Shown here in pieces: positions 1 to 9,200 of a stretch of DNA of 64,000 bases. Source of the stretch: Microcosmobacter sp040493455 (GTDB lineage Bacteria; Bacteroidota; Bacteroidia; Flavobacteriales; Flavobacteriaceae); the NCBI RefSeq assembly GCF_040493455.1, contig NZ_JANFDA010000004.1:310001-374000 (forward strand), given 5' to 3'. The position numbers were made by a program, and so were the translations under genes. Numbering within the stretch: the first letter of the stretch is position 1; every line of letters starts with the position of its first letter. The notes beneath the pieces were generated by a model, which was not told the origin of the DNA, searched no databases, and was given only the letters and a program-made list of their open reading frames with translations.

Positions 1-192
1 ATGATTTCAAGATTGAATTCAGAGCCAAATGTATATAAGAAAACTAGCCCTTCAAACCAATTGTAAAACTAAAATCTGAGAATTATCATTTTGACAAAAT
101 AGAAATCATATTTTTTTAAAATCAATAAAATTACCACACCAAAAATGGCATATTATCAATAGTCTAACGTATTGATTTTTAGTGTTTTTTAA

Positions 193-252
193 ACGAAAAC
201 GTTTGCGAAAGTTCGAAGATTTCCTGATCAAAAAATCATTACAACGTTTGCG
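193..252. promoter_or_regulatory. Possible LacI-type operator pair
   Basis: The 10-mer AACGTTTGCG occurs twice, at 199-208 and 243-252, exactly 44 bp apart. The first copy is the right part of an imperfect 16-bp palindrome (193-208, 6 of 8 positions matching) with a central CG step, as in LacI/PurR-family operators. The second copy keeps only the right half well. Both lie in the 220 bp before the 2TM-DHFR gene. Seen: the repeats. Inferred: operator function; no LacI-family gene is in this window. Confidence 0.35.
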
Positions 253-288
253 TAAAAACCTTTACCTTTATCGTAAGATTTTATTGAT

Positions 289-1215
289 ATGTTTGGTAAG
301 AAAAAACACGTCCCTCAAATAGATAAAGAACAATTAGAACTCATTCAAAATGCTCAAAAACGCATTAAGCAAAAAAAGCGTTTATATGTTCATTTTGTTA
401 TTTTCTTAATCGGAGCTGTTTTCCTTTTAATAGCGCAGACTGTTCTTGGTATTGGGGAAGACACTAAGATTTTTGGAATCGAATGGTTTGTCTACGCCAT
501 CATGGCTTGGTTATTCTTATTTGTCTATCATCTATTTAATGTTTTTGTAACTCATAAGTTTATGGGCAAAGCATGGGAAGAACAACAATTAGATAAATTG
601 GTAGCTCAACAAAAGCAACGTATAGAGAAGTTAAAATCTAAAGTTGAAAAAGAGCATCTTATCCCTGAAGCAACAGTCGAAGTAGAACCTGAAACTCCTC
701 AACTTTCTAAGGAAAAAAAAAGATCTGAACTAACTATTATTGTCGCTGCTGGTGAAAACAACGCCATAGGTAAAGACAACCAATTAATATGGCACTTAAG
801 TGATGATCTTAAGAGGTTTAAGCAACTCACTTCTGGTCATCATATCATTATGGGAAGAAAAACCTTTGAAAGCTTTCCTAAGCCGCTTCCCAATCGTACT
901 CACATTGTAATTACACATCAGGATCATTATAAGGCTCCTGATGGTGTTATCGTGGTTAACTCTCTTGAAGATGCTTTAGATGCTGCAAAAAAGGATAATC
1001 AACCCTTTATTATTGGTGGTGGCCAAATATACAAGCTGGCCTTGCCTTTAGCTGACAAGATCGAATTGACACGTGTGCATCACAGTTTTGAAGGTGCTGA
1101 TACGTTCTTCCCAGACATAGATACTTCAGTTTGGAAAGAAATCAATAATACATTTCATAAGAAAGATGACAAGCACGATTATGAGTTTTCGTTCTTAACT
1201 TATGTAAGAGCATAA
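289..1215 (+). CDS. folA: 2TM-domain / dihydrofolate reductase fusion
   Basis: The C-terminal part is dihydrofolate reductase, which reduces dihydrofolate to tetrahydrofolate with NADPH for thymidylate, purine and methionine synthesis. The DHFR domain spans about residues 147-308. It shows the IWHLSDDLKRFK segment with the catalytic acid at D173, MGRKTFES around residue 190, and the NADPH-loop motif IIGGGQIY at 241-248. Residues 20-95 form a flavobacterial 2TM domain, two membrane helices at about 34-54 and 64-88, followed by a basic/acidic coiled linker at 95-145. DHFR normally has about 160-170 residues, so this 308-residue protein is a fusion that should tether the enzyme to the inner membrane with its catalytic domain in the cytoplasm. 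It is followed by fabD after 35 bp, which has its own promoter. The DHFR call is secure; the topology is inferred. Confidence 0.93.
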   Translation: MFGKKKHVPQIDKEQLELIQNAQKRIKQKKRLYVHFVIFLIGAVFLLIAQTVLGIGEDTKIFGIEWFVYAIMAWLFLFVYHLFNVFVTHKFMGKAWEEQQLDKLVAQQKQRIEKLKSKVEKEHLIPEATVEVEPETPQLSKEKKRSELTIIVAAGENNAIGKDNQLIWHLSDDLKRFKQLTSGHHIIMGRKTFESFPKPLPNRTHIVITHQDHYKAPDGVIVVNSLEDALDAAKKDNQPFIIGGGQIYKLALPLADKIELTRVHHSFEGADTFFPDIDTSVWKEINNTFHKKDDKHDYEFSFLTYVRA

Positions 1216-1222
1216 ATATTCT

Positions 1223-1230
1223 TATTTTTG
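1223..1230 (+). promoter_or_regulatory. Bacteroidetes -7 box upstream of fabD
   Basis: TATTTTTG matches the Bacteroidetes sigma-ABfr -7 consensus TAnnTTTG and ends 20 bp before the fabD ATG, implying a leader of about 14 nt. No convincing -33 element is visible. Confidence 0.5.
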
Positions 1231-1250
1231 CAGCACAAAATTACTAGCTT

Positions 1251-2144
1251 ATGAAAGCCTATATTTTTCCTGGACAAGGAGCACAGTTTAGCGGAATGGG
1301 ATTAGACCTATATGAATCTAACCCAAGTGCACAAGAATTGTTTGAAGATGCCAATGATATTCTTGGTTTTAGTATTACAGATATCATGTTTGAAGGTTCT
1401 GCTGAAGAATTAAAACAAACTAAGGTTACGCAACCTGCAATCTTTCTGCATTCTGTAATTCTTGCTAAATCATTAGGAGATTCTTTCCAACCAGATATGG
1501 TTGCTGGTCATTCTCTTGGTGAGCTTTCTGCACTTGTTGCGAATGGAACCTTGACTTTCGAAGATGGTTTAAAATTAGTATCTCAAAGAGCTCAAGCCAT
1601 GCAAAAAGCTTGTGAATTACAGCCTAGTACAATGGCTGCAGTTCTGGGCTTAGATGATGATATTGTAGAAAAGGTATGTGCAACTACAGATGGTGTTGTT
1701 GTAGCTGCTAATTATAACTGCCCTGGACAGTTAGTAATTTCTGGCGAAGTTGATGCTATTAATGCTGCTTGCGAAACTTTAAAGGAAGAAGGTGCGAGAC
1801 GTGCTTTGGTATTGCCTGTTGGTGGTGCTTTTCACTCACCATTAATGGAACCTGCTAGAGAAGAACTTGCTGCTGCTATTGAGAATACAGTTTTTAGCAA
1901 GCCTAGTTGTCCAATTTACCAAAACGTTACTGCTAACGCTGTGATTGATGAAAATGAAATAAAGGCTAATCTAATGTCTCAATTGACTGCTCCTGTAAAA
2001 TGGACACAATCTGTACAGCAAATGATTGTAGATGGCGCTACACTATTTACAGAGGTTGGTCCAGGTAAAGTTTTACAAGGGTTGGTAAAGAAGATCAATA
2101 GAGAGGCTGAAACTGCTTCAGCTACAATACAAACTGAAGCATAA
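1251..2144 (+). CDS. fabD: Malonyl-CoA:ACP transacylase FabD
   Basis: Transfers malonyl from CoA to acyl carrier protein, the entry step for chain extension in type II fatty acid synthesis, in the cytosol. The protein has 297 residues, the normal family length. Visible motifs are the N-terminal GQGAQ (8-12), the nucleophile elbow GHSLG with Ser88, Arg113 in the SQRAQAMQ segment that contacts the malonyl carboxylate, and the catalytic His195 in GAFHSP. The ATG follows a -7 box at 1223-1230. lspA starts 3 bp after its stop codon, so the two are probably co-transcribed. Confidence 0.97.
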   Translation: MKAYIFPGQGAQFSGMGLDLYESNPSAQELFEDANDILGFSITDIMFEGSAEELKQTKVTQPAIFLHSVILAKSLGDSFQPDMVAGHSLGELSALVANGTLTFEDGLKLVSQRAQAMQKACELQPSTMAAVLGLDDDIVEKVCATTDGVVVAANYNCPGQLVISGEVDAINAACETLKEEGARRALVLPVGGAFHSPLMEPAREELAAAIENTVFSKPSCPIYQNVTANAVIDENEIKANLMSQLTAPVKWTQSVQQMIVDGATLFTEVGPGKVLQGLVKKINREAETASATIQTEA

Positions 2145-2147
2145 TAC

Positions 2148-2648
2148 ATGAAATTATCCCGTTCAGCTAGCATTGGTTTACTTATTGCTGTAAATATTGC
2201 TATAGATCAGATTACTAAAATTATTGTACGTTCTAAATTAGCTTCAAGAGAAGTTATAGAAATCTTTGGCGATAAATTTATCTTAACCAATGTTGAGAAC
2301 AAAGGTGCCTTTCTCGGTATTGGCAGTGATCTTAGTGATACGCTCAGAATCCTCTTGTTATGGATATTACCAATAATCGTGTTGGGATATGTAACTTATT
2401 ATATATTTAGGACTAAATCATTAGATAAGTGGAGTCTAATTGCCTTTTGCTGTATTATCGGTGGTGGTATTGCTAATGTCTTTGATCGTATCGCATTTGG
2501 GTCAGTAACCGATTTTCTTCATATCGATTTAGGTGGTGTTTTTAAAACAGGGATTTTTAACCTCGCCGATGTTTCTGTAACAACAGGAATGATTATTCTA
2601 ATCTTCGGAAATTTTTTAAGCAGAAAAAAGCAGCCAAAAGTTGCTTAA
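2148..2648 (+). CDS. lspA: Lipoprotein signal peptidase LspA
   Basis: Signal peptidase II, an inner-membrane aspartyl protease that removes the signal peptide from diacylglyceryl prolipoproteins. The 166-residue sequence has four hydrophobic helices. The catalytic dyad is visible as Asp113 in GGGIANVFDR and Asp141 in FNLADVSV, with the N-terminal DQxTK motif at 20-24. It is placed directly after fabD. The organism encodes many lipoproteins with short leaders, several in this window, which would be its substrates. The stop codon overlaps the end of a degenerate minus-strand reading frame. Confidence 0.96.
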   Translation: MKLSRSASIGLLIAVNIAIDQITKIIVRSKLASREVIEIFGDKFILTNVENKGAFLGIGSDLSDTLRILLLWILPIIVLGYVTYYIFRTKSLDKWSLIAFCCIIGGGIANVFDRIAFGSVTDFLHIDLGGVFKTGIFNLADVSVTTGMIILIFGNFLSRKKQPKVA

Positions 2649-2883
2649 TCAGGTTTACTGTTTATAGATTTTTCCCTTCTTTCATTTACAAAGACCACAT
2701 TCATGGTTTTCAATTCTGGGTAGGATCATAGCCGATTGCGACAATATCAGAAATAAAGCCTGGTTTTATCTGGCCTATTTTATCTTCATCTGCCGTAAAT
2801 GCAAACTCTCTACCACTATTAGTACGTTTGAAAACACCTGAATCCATACCAAATGAGATATTTAAAAAAATAAGTATCTTCAT
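2645..2883 (-). pseudogene. Remnant of an amidohydrolase gene
   Basis: Read on the minus strand from an ATG at 2883, 57 codons encode ISFGMDSGVF (residues 9-18), GREFA (24-28) and DKIGQIKPGFISDIVAI (34-50). These match, in order, the IAFGTDSGVF, REF and IGSIKPGKxADIVAV segments of imidazolonepropionase-type metal-dependent amidohydrolases, but about 25 residues normally lying between REF and IG are missing. After the TGA at 2710-2712, a different frame continues with LKTMNVVFVNER, resembling the usual C-terminal V.FVMKDG strand, until a TAA at 2645-2647. The N-terminal 350 or so residues are absent. I infer a truncated, internally deleted and frameshifted fossil. The family assignment rests on motif recall only. 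Confidence 0.6.
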
Positions 2884-2950
2884 TTTTGATATAGAATTTA
2901 GGTTATAGAAGCCTGTGTTTAAGAATTTGAAGTTAGTTTAAAAGCCAATT

Positions 2951-2986
2951 CAAAAAAATAGCCCCTTTGAAAATCAAAGAGGCTAT
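2951..2986 (-). terminator. Rho-independent terminator of the Sus-like operon
   Basis: A 13-position stem with one mismatch (2958-2970 pairing with 2974-2986) and a 3-nt AAA loop is followed, on the minus strand, by a run of seven T (complement of 2952-2958). It lies 45 bp after the stop of the last lipoprotein gene of the operon. Confidence 0.85.
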
Positions 2987-3030
2987 CAACAACAAATTAA
3001 TTGAAATAATTAATTATTAATTAAGTTAGG

Positions 3031-3951
3031 TTATAACTTAGTAAGACTGAAAGATGATCCTGCGAAAGGTCCTCCACATGATGATATAGCATCTTCAGTA
3101 TATATTATTGTAATCGAATTGTCATTACAAATATCCCATGGTGTACTATCAGCTGGCAACGCTGCGTCGTAGCCAAACTCAATTCCGCCACCACATCCAA
3201 TTCCTGTTCCAACGTATCCTCCAAGAGTAACATAGTCATCTGGAGAAAACTCTAGCGATACAGGTACTGGAGCTCCTCCAGTAAACGCTGGTAACACAGC
3301 CGCTGAAAATAATCTGCGGTTTGGATTTGTTGGATCTACAGTTAAAGTAACTGTTCCTGCTCCAAAATTTTCAGTACCATTCGCTGGACCTAAGTTTGCA
3401 TTTACATCTGCAATAGCATAGTCACCTACGAAAAAGTCTGCTGGTAATACATCTGGATTAGAACAAGGAATATTTACTCTATATCTTGTACTGCTAGAAG
3501 TACTGTTAGCATCTACTCCAACTCTTACGTTACTATCATCTGTTGCTGTTAATACAACATCAAATGAGTTTACAATTAGACGCTCTTGGTCTAAGTTCTG
3601 AAACGTAATAACAATATTAGCTATTCTATCCGTAGCATTTGGTGCATTAGGATCTGCGAAAACACTTCCAGTAGTCGCTGTAACGAATGGAGTGAAATCT
3701 CCTGCTACACCTTCTAACTGATAGCTGATATTAAATCCGTTTGGATAAGAAGGAACATTAATTTGTACAGGAACATCTAAAGTAGCTTGTCCTCCTGAAA
3801 TTGTTGTTTCATCCGTACTTGCATTAAAGTCAACCCATCCAGTTTGTGGATTTTCGTTAAATCTGCCATCATTAAGTCCATCGGCATCACATCCGTTGAA
3901 TAGAACCAACACTAATAATGAACAGATAAGGAATTTTATAGTTTTTTTCAT
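3031..3951 (-). CDS. SusE-position outer-membrane lipoprotein
   Basis: Predicted lipoprotein of 306 residues. I chose the internal ATG at 3951 because it begins a clean lipoprotein leader, MKKTIKFLICSLL.. with lipobox LFNGC, whereas an upstream ATG would put 24 unrelated residues in front and overlap the preceding gene. The N-terminal half looks like a Calx-beta-type immunoglobulin fold (VDFNAST..TI.GG.ATLDVPV; residues about 40-150). The C-terminal half is Gly/Cys-containing, with little that I recognise. It is last in the minus-strand susC-susD-lipoprotein-lipoprotein set and is followed by a terminator. Its place suggests a surface accessory that binds the ligand taken up by the SusCD pair. 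That role is inferred from position only. Confidence 0.75.
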   Translation of the reverse strand: MKKTIKFLICSLLVLVLFNGCDADGLNDGRFNENPQTGWVDFNASTDETTISGGQATLDVPVQINVPSYPNGFNISYQLEGVAGDFTPFVTATTGSVFADPNAPNATDRIANIVITFQNLDQERLIVNSFDVVLTATDDSNVRVGVDANSTSSSTRYRVNIPCSNPDVLPADFFVGDYAIADVNANLGPANGTENFGAGTVTLTVDPTNPNRRLFSAAVLPAFTGGAPVPVSLEFSPDDYVTLGGYVGTGIGCGGGIEFGYDAALPADSTPWDICNDNSITIIYTEDAISSCGGPFAGSSFSLTKL

Positions 3952-3964
3952 AATCAAATTTTTA

Positions 3965-4717
3965 TTATTGGTTAATACAGAAATTTGTAGATTCTTCTGC
4001 TCCAAACTCCGCTCCAGTGGCAAGTGTTAACACACAAGACAATTCATAGAAGCCATTACCATAGTTACAGCAAATACCATCTCCAAATGCGTCAAAAATG
4101 GTGAATGTATAACATCCATCTTCCAAGAAGATCGTTTCACTAATTGTTGATCCATCTGGCTCGTCCCCGTAAGGTCCTCCAGATGCAATTACAGAACCAT
4201 CTGCCTGGCTAGTAATTTCCCATGATGTTTCTTCTGGATATGTATCTAACAATAATGTTAACTCAACATCATTACAAATAAATTCCTTTGTAAACGAGAA
4301 AGTTGTAGATGTAGATCCAGAAACAAAAACACTGTCATCTAAACTAAGGTCTACTATCAACGTTTTTGTAACAAAATCTTCTAAGTTCTCTGACAAGAAC
4401 ATAACGTCTAATGATCCTACGTGTGAATTCGCAGGAATTGTTACCTGACCAAGTACATAATCTTCTGGATTAGCAGTAGTTCCTGCATTTACTACAGTAG
4501 CAAAAGTTCTATCTGAAGAAGAAATTGTACTCGATAGTACTTCAACAGATCTTGTTACACCTTCAGCAGGCACTGTAAACGATTGAAAACTCGATGAGAA
4601 CCCAATACCAGTTTGACCGGTAGCTGGATCGTATATCGTTGGATCTACAGTCTCATCACAAGAGACTAATATGACTGAAAGTATAAATATGTATAGTATT
4701 CTTTTCATTTCATTCAT
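3965..4717 (-). CDS. SusCD-associated lipoprotein with Cys-rich C-terminal domain
   Basis: A 250-residue predicted lipoprotein. Starts at 4717 and 4708 (MKRILYIFIL.. with lipobox LVSC) are both possible; the shorter gives the more usual leader. Residues about 35-140 resemble a Calx-beta/immunoglobulin fold. The C-terminal 100 residues form a separate module with an LLLDTYPEETSWEI start and an FTIFDAFGDGICCNYGNG core, a pattern I associate with secreted Bacteroidetes proteins, possibly metal or carbohydrate binding. It sits 10 bp after susD and 13 bp before the next lipoprotein start, so it is in the same operon. A surface-exposed accessory of the SusCD system is likely; the ligand is unknown. 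Confidence 0.75.
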   Translation of the reverse strand: MNEMKRILYIFILSVILVSCDETVDPTIYDPATGQTGIGFSSSFQSFTVPAEGVTRSVEVLSSTISSSDRTFATVVNAGTTANPEDYVLGQVTIPANSHVGSLDVMFLSENLEDFVTKTLIVDLSLDDSVFVSGSTSTTFSFTKEFICNDVELTLLLDTYPEETSWEITSQADGSVIASGGPYGDEPDGSTISETIFLEDGCYTFTIFDAFGDGICCNYGNGFYELSCVLTLATGAEFGAEESTNFCINQ

Positions 4718-4727
4718 TTTTTTAAGA

Positions 4728-6203
4728 TTAATAACCTGCGTTTTGTTCTACCAAAGTATTTCCTTCAAACTCTGAAGTAGGAATTGGTAATGTCAATCTG
4801 AAATCTCCAGCTGGTAAAGAACATGGCGCTGAGAAAGACTCACAGTCTACCGTTTCTCTTTGGATACCTACTCCGATCTCTGATCCAATTCTCTTGATAT
4901 CTATATATCTGTGTCCTTCAAAGCAAAGCTCAACTCTACGCTCAGCCAAGATCTCATTTAAGGCATCATTCAAACTACCAAATACTGGCATCGCTGGTGG
5001 TGCTCCTAAAAATCTTGCTGTTCTCAAGTCTTGGATCGATTGTGCAGCTTCAGTCAACATACCACTTCTGGCTTGTGCCTCAGCTCTAATCAATAGCATC
5101 TCTGATGCTCTGAACAATTTGATATCATTGATTAATGGTCCGTCTGCAGATCCTGGGTACTTATTGATCAACAATAAGTTTGTTGGATCGTTAACTCCAT
5201 TGATAACACTCTGTGCATTAACGTTTACAGCAAATCTGATATCGTTAGTATCTAATTGGTTCAATAGACCATTACCTAATTCAATGTAAGCACCTCCATC
5301 TGGAGCTACTAAGTTGAAGTAGTACAATCCAGCAACCTGACGGTCTCCAGCTACACGAGATAACTTGAAGATCACCTCTGTATCATCAGCATCGTTAAAC
5401 ATGTTGAAGTACTGAGTTGGATTTGCCAATGGGTAATCATTTACCAACTGGGTTGATAAGGTCATTGCTGTACTAACATCTCCTGTCATGATCGCAAGTC
5501 TTGCTCTGATGGCCTTTACTGCATCATTGTTCAGGAAGATATTGTTTGCAGAATCACTGTTGTTTGGATCCAAGAAAGAATCTGCTAAATCCAAGTCATT
5601 TTGTATGAACGCGATAGTCTCAGCAGCCGTATTTCTCGGTGCAACACTAGTTGGCTCTGTTACAAAATCAATATTGATTGCTGACAAAGCACTAGGATCT
5701 TGATAGTCTGTAGTGTAATATGTAAATAGATCAAAGTGAGACAATGCTCTCAAGGCGTATAATTGCCCTTTGATGTGATTGATCTCAAGCATTTCTGCTT
5801 CTGTGAATTCTAAACGCTCAATAGCATCTAGAACAATATTGATCTGAGTAATTACTCTATATCTGCTTGTCCAGATTACACCTGGAGTTGTAGATCCTGG
5901 CTGTAAGATAAAGTTATATGTCAATGAGGCTTGTCCTGCATTGTCGATTCCTCTCTTGATGTTATCTGTGAAGATATCATTGAAGTAGACGTAATCTACA
6001 CCTGCATCATTCCCTCCAGCATCTGGCCCATATCTGTTATAGGCAGCACTAAGTCCAGATCTAATATCGTCTACACTCTGGAAGGCTTGTAATACCCCTA
6101 ATTCTCCAACTTGAACAATCTCTGTGGCATCGTTACAGGAAAAATTCACTGTCAATACCGAAACTGCTAAAGCTAATCGTATTGTATTATATATTCTTTT
6201 CAT
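4728..6203 (-). CDS. SusD/RagB-family outer-membrane lipoprotein
   Basis: SusD-type lid protein that sits on a SusC TonB-dependent channel and captures substrate at the cell surface. The 491-residue length is typical. The leader MKRIYNTIRLAL.. ends in a lipobox FSC with Cys23. The N-terminal TPR-like helical region is recognisable (AAYNRYG near residue 54, LYALRALSHFDLF near residue 150). The C-terminal SusD/RagB region shows LAERRVELCFEGHRYIDIKR near residue 420 and the terminal FEGNTLVEQNAGY. It lies 9 bp after susC. No glycoside hydrolase, sulfatase or peptidase is next to it, so the substrate cannot be read from context. Confidence 0.96.
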   Translation of the reverse strand: MKRIYNTIRLALAVSVLTVNFSCNDATEIVQVGELGVLQAFQSVDDIRSGLSAAYNRYGPDAGGNDAGVDYVYFNDIFTDNIKRGIDNAGQASLTYNFILQPGSTTPGVIWTSRYRVITQINIVLDAIERLEFTEAEMLEINHIKGQLYALRALSHFDLFTYYTTDYQDPSALSAINIDFVTEPTSVAPRNTAAETIAFIQNDLDLADSFLDPNNSDSANNIFLNNDAVKAIRARLAIMTGDVSTAMTLSTQLVNDYPLANPTQYFNMFNDADDTEVIFKLSRVAGDRQVAGLYYFNLVAPDGGAYIELGNGLLNQLDTNDIRFAVNVNAQSVINGVNDPTNLLLINKYPGSADGPLINDIKLFRASEMLLIRAEAQARSGMLTEAAQSIQDLRTARFLGAPPAMPVFGSLNDALNEILAERRVELCFEGHRYIDIKRIGSEIGVGIQRETVDCESFSAPCSLPAGDFRLTLPIPTSEFEGNTLVEQNAGY

Positions 6204-6212
6204 TGCTTCTTT

Positions 6213-9200
6213 TTAAAAATTAATTGTAGTACCAAATGTTAATATCTTAGGCGTTGGGAATTGCCCTCTATTAGTAGTTCTAAAACCATTCTCAGCATCC
6301 CATCCTCTGAATGAAGTAAAGGTTACTAAGTTTTCTCCTTGTACAAAGAATCTTAAGCTACTGATTGGTAACTTCTCCATGATTTTCTGTGGAAGAGTGT
6401 ATCCAACTCTTACGTTTCTCAGTCTTAAGTAAGAAGCATCTTCTAGGTATCTGTCTACAGCGTTGATGTAGCTAATCGCATTGAATGGGTTACCAACTCT
6501 TGGGATGTCTGTTACATCACCAACGTTTTGCCATGCTCTAAATACAGAAGTTACCCTGTTAGTTCCATCTCCTACAAGTTGTGTCTCTTCTAATTGTGCT
6601 AGATCAAGGTTGTTCAACCAGATATCAGCAACAAAACTCCATTGTGTCGTAAACTCAAAGCCTTTATATCTTACATCTGTACCAAAACCTCCTTGCCACA
6701 CTGGGAACGATGTCTTGTCTGTAAAACGTCTGTCAGCATCTGAGAACGTCTCTGATAAAGATCCATCTGCGCTTACGAAAAGTGGGTTACCATTGGCTGG
6801 GTTTACACCAGCGTAAGGTACTACGTAGAATGAGTTAACTGGATGTCCTTCTGCGATAATAGTCGATCCTCCTAAGAAGTTTTGACCAGTCGAAGACGCT
6901 ACTTCGTTAACTGTGTTCTTGTTGTATGATCCATTTGCATTAACAGAAATTTGCCAGTCGTTTTTATCATAAACCACATAACGAAGACTTACTTCTGCTC
7001 CTTCATTATCCATTGTTCCAGTGTTTACAGAAAGTGCTCCGAAACCTGAAATTGCAGATAACTGTCTAGAATCAAATAAACCATCTGTGGTCTTTTTGTA
7101 AACATCTATAGAACCAGATAATCTGTTGTTCCATACTCCGAAATCCAATCCAAAGTTTGTTTGCTTTGTCTCCTCCCAACGTAAGTCAGTGTTTGCTGGT
7201 TGTGCGATAAATGTACCTACAGTACCGTTATATCCACCACCTGATCCGAATAGGGTTCTTGTTAAACTATTTCCACCTACATCTTGGTTACCGTTTACAC
7301 CGTAAGAAGCTCTAAGCTTAAGTAAGCTGAATGCCGTGTTTTGCATGAAGTCTTCTTGATCGATGTTCCAACGTCCAGATACAGACCAGAATGTACCCCA
7401 AGCGTTATCTTCAATAAATCTAAACGAGTTGTCACGTCTTAACGTTCCAGAGAATCCATATTTCCCATCGTACTCATAATCTAACTTACCGAATACTGAG
7501 AATAGACCTTCTTCAACTGTAGTAGCTCTAATAGTAGGAATGTATGGTAATTCTCCAGCACCATCGATAGTACCGTTACCATTTAAATCCTCTGTAGTGT
7601 TTCCTGCGATAAAAGCAGAACCAGTTCCTAAAATTCTAGGATCTAAACCACCTTGGGTAAACCCTAGGTTATCTGCATGACGCTTGTTGTACTCAACAAA
7701 AGCCGTAACATCTACTAAGTGCTTATTGGCAAAAGTGTTGTTATAGTTAACCTTGGCTACAGAGTTGAATCTGAAATCTCTAGTATAGTCTTCTTGTTGT
7801 TGACCACCAAACTGTGTCTGGTTAGTACCATTAGCTTGGAAAGGTCCTAAGATACTTTCTGGGTGAAGGATCTCTAAACGCTTTTCTGAACTAAAGTCAG
7901 CACCTAAAGTAATACCTGCTGTTAAGTTTTTAGCGAAATTGTAGTTCGCTGAAAAGCTTCCTAATAATTTTACTTCTTCTTCTCTATCTGTATTAAGTGC
8001 TACAGAATTTAAAAGGATATATGGTACAGCTGCATTTTGGTTTGCAGTAATCGCTGCAATATCTCCCGGTGCAATACCACCATCGATAGTTTGTGTACCA
8101 TCTGGGTTTAATATAGATAAATATGGTAATCCTGATAAGGCTGCCGTAAATGGCGCAAAGAAAATCGCGTTAGATCCTGCTCCATCAATCTCGTTGGTTT
8201 TAGAAAAACCTACAGAAAGATTCAATGCATAATCTAATTTACCATTATCTGTTCTACCGTTAAAGTTGTTTCTGATGTTGAATCTCTTAATGTTAGAGTT
8301 AAGGAAGATACCATCTTGCTCTGTATAACCAACAGATGAGAAGTTTGAGAAATTCTCACTTCCCGATGTCATCGAAAGGTCATGAGACATTGTAGTTCCT
8401 CTTCTAAAGAAAACATCTGTCCAATATGTGTTTGTTTGACCAGAGATCGCTGCAATCTCAGCATCTGTAAGTCCAGCTCCTAATGCAACATTGTAAGTTC
8501 TCTCTAGTTCAAGTATTTGTCTAGAGTTCATCAGCTCAAGATTCGCATCCTGAAGCTCGTTGTATCCAAACTGTGTTGAGTACTGAAATTTCAAACCTTC
8601 GTTAAACTTACCTTTCTTAGTGGTAATGATAACGGCTCCGTTGGCACCCCTGTTTCCATAGATACCCGCTGCTGCACCATCCTTAAGTACTGTGAAGGTT
8701 GCAATATCATTTGGGTTGATACTTCTAAAGTTGTCACGGTCAACGAAAATACCATCAACTACAAAAAGAGGCTCTATCTCACCATTAATAGATCCAATTC
8801 CACGAAGTATGATCGTACTATCTGCTCCTGGTTGTCCTGTACCTGTCAAGACGTTAAGACCAGCAACCTGTCCTTGTAAATTTTGAAGTACCGAAGCGTT
8901 TGCTCTATCTTCTACTTCGGTGGCACTTAGTTGGGTAACAGAAGCTGAGTTGGATTTTAAGCTTGTAGTACCATAAGCGACTACAACTACTTCATCTAAT
9001 TGGTTGTCTGCTTGCATTGATACATCAATGACACTGCTGGCACCAACAACTCTCTCAACTGATAAAAGTCCTACGTAAGAGAATACCAAAGTTTCTCCCG
9101 ATTGGACAGAGATGGAATATTGACCGTCGAAATCCGTCTGGACACCTCTGGTCGTTCCTTTAACAATTACATTGGCACCTGGTAATGGTAGTCCATCAAC

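Noticed and set aside
1..66. Possible tail of an upstream gene; two frames stay open to stops at about 38 and 66
   Set aside because: Too short to tell which frame, if either, is coded, and neither end matches a family that I know.
6481..6816. 111-codon plus-strand frame within susC
   Set aside because: Shadow of the susC coding strand with no promoter, leader or family pattern. The same holds for 4894-5289, 5488-5703 and 8692-8886.
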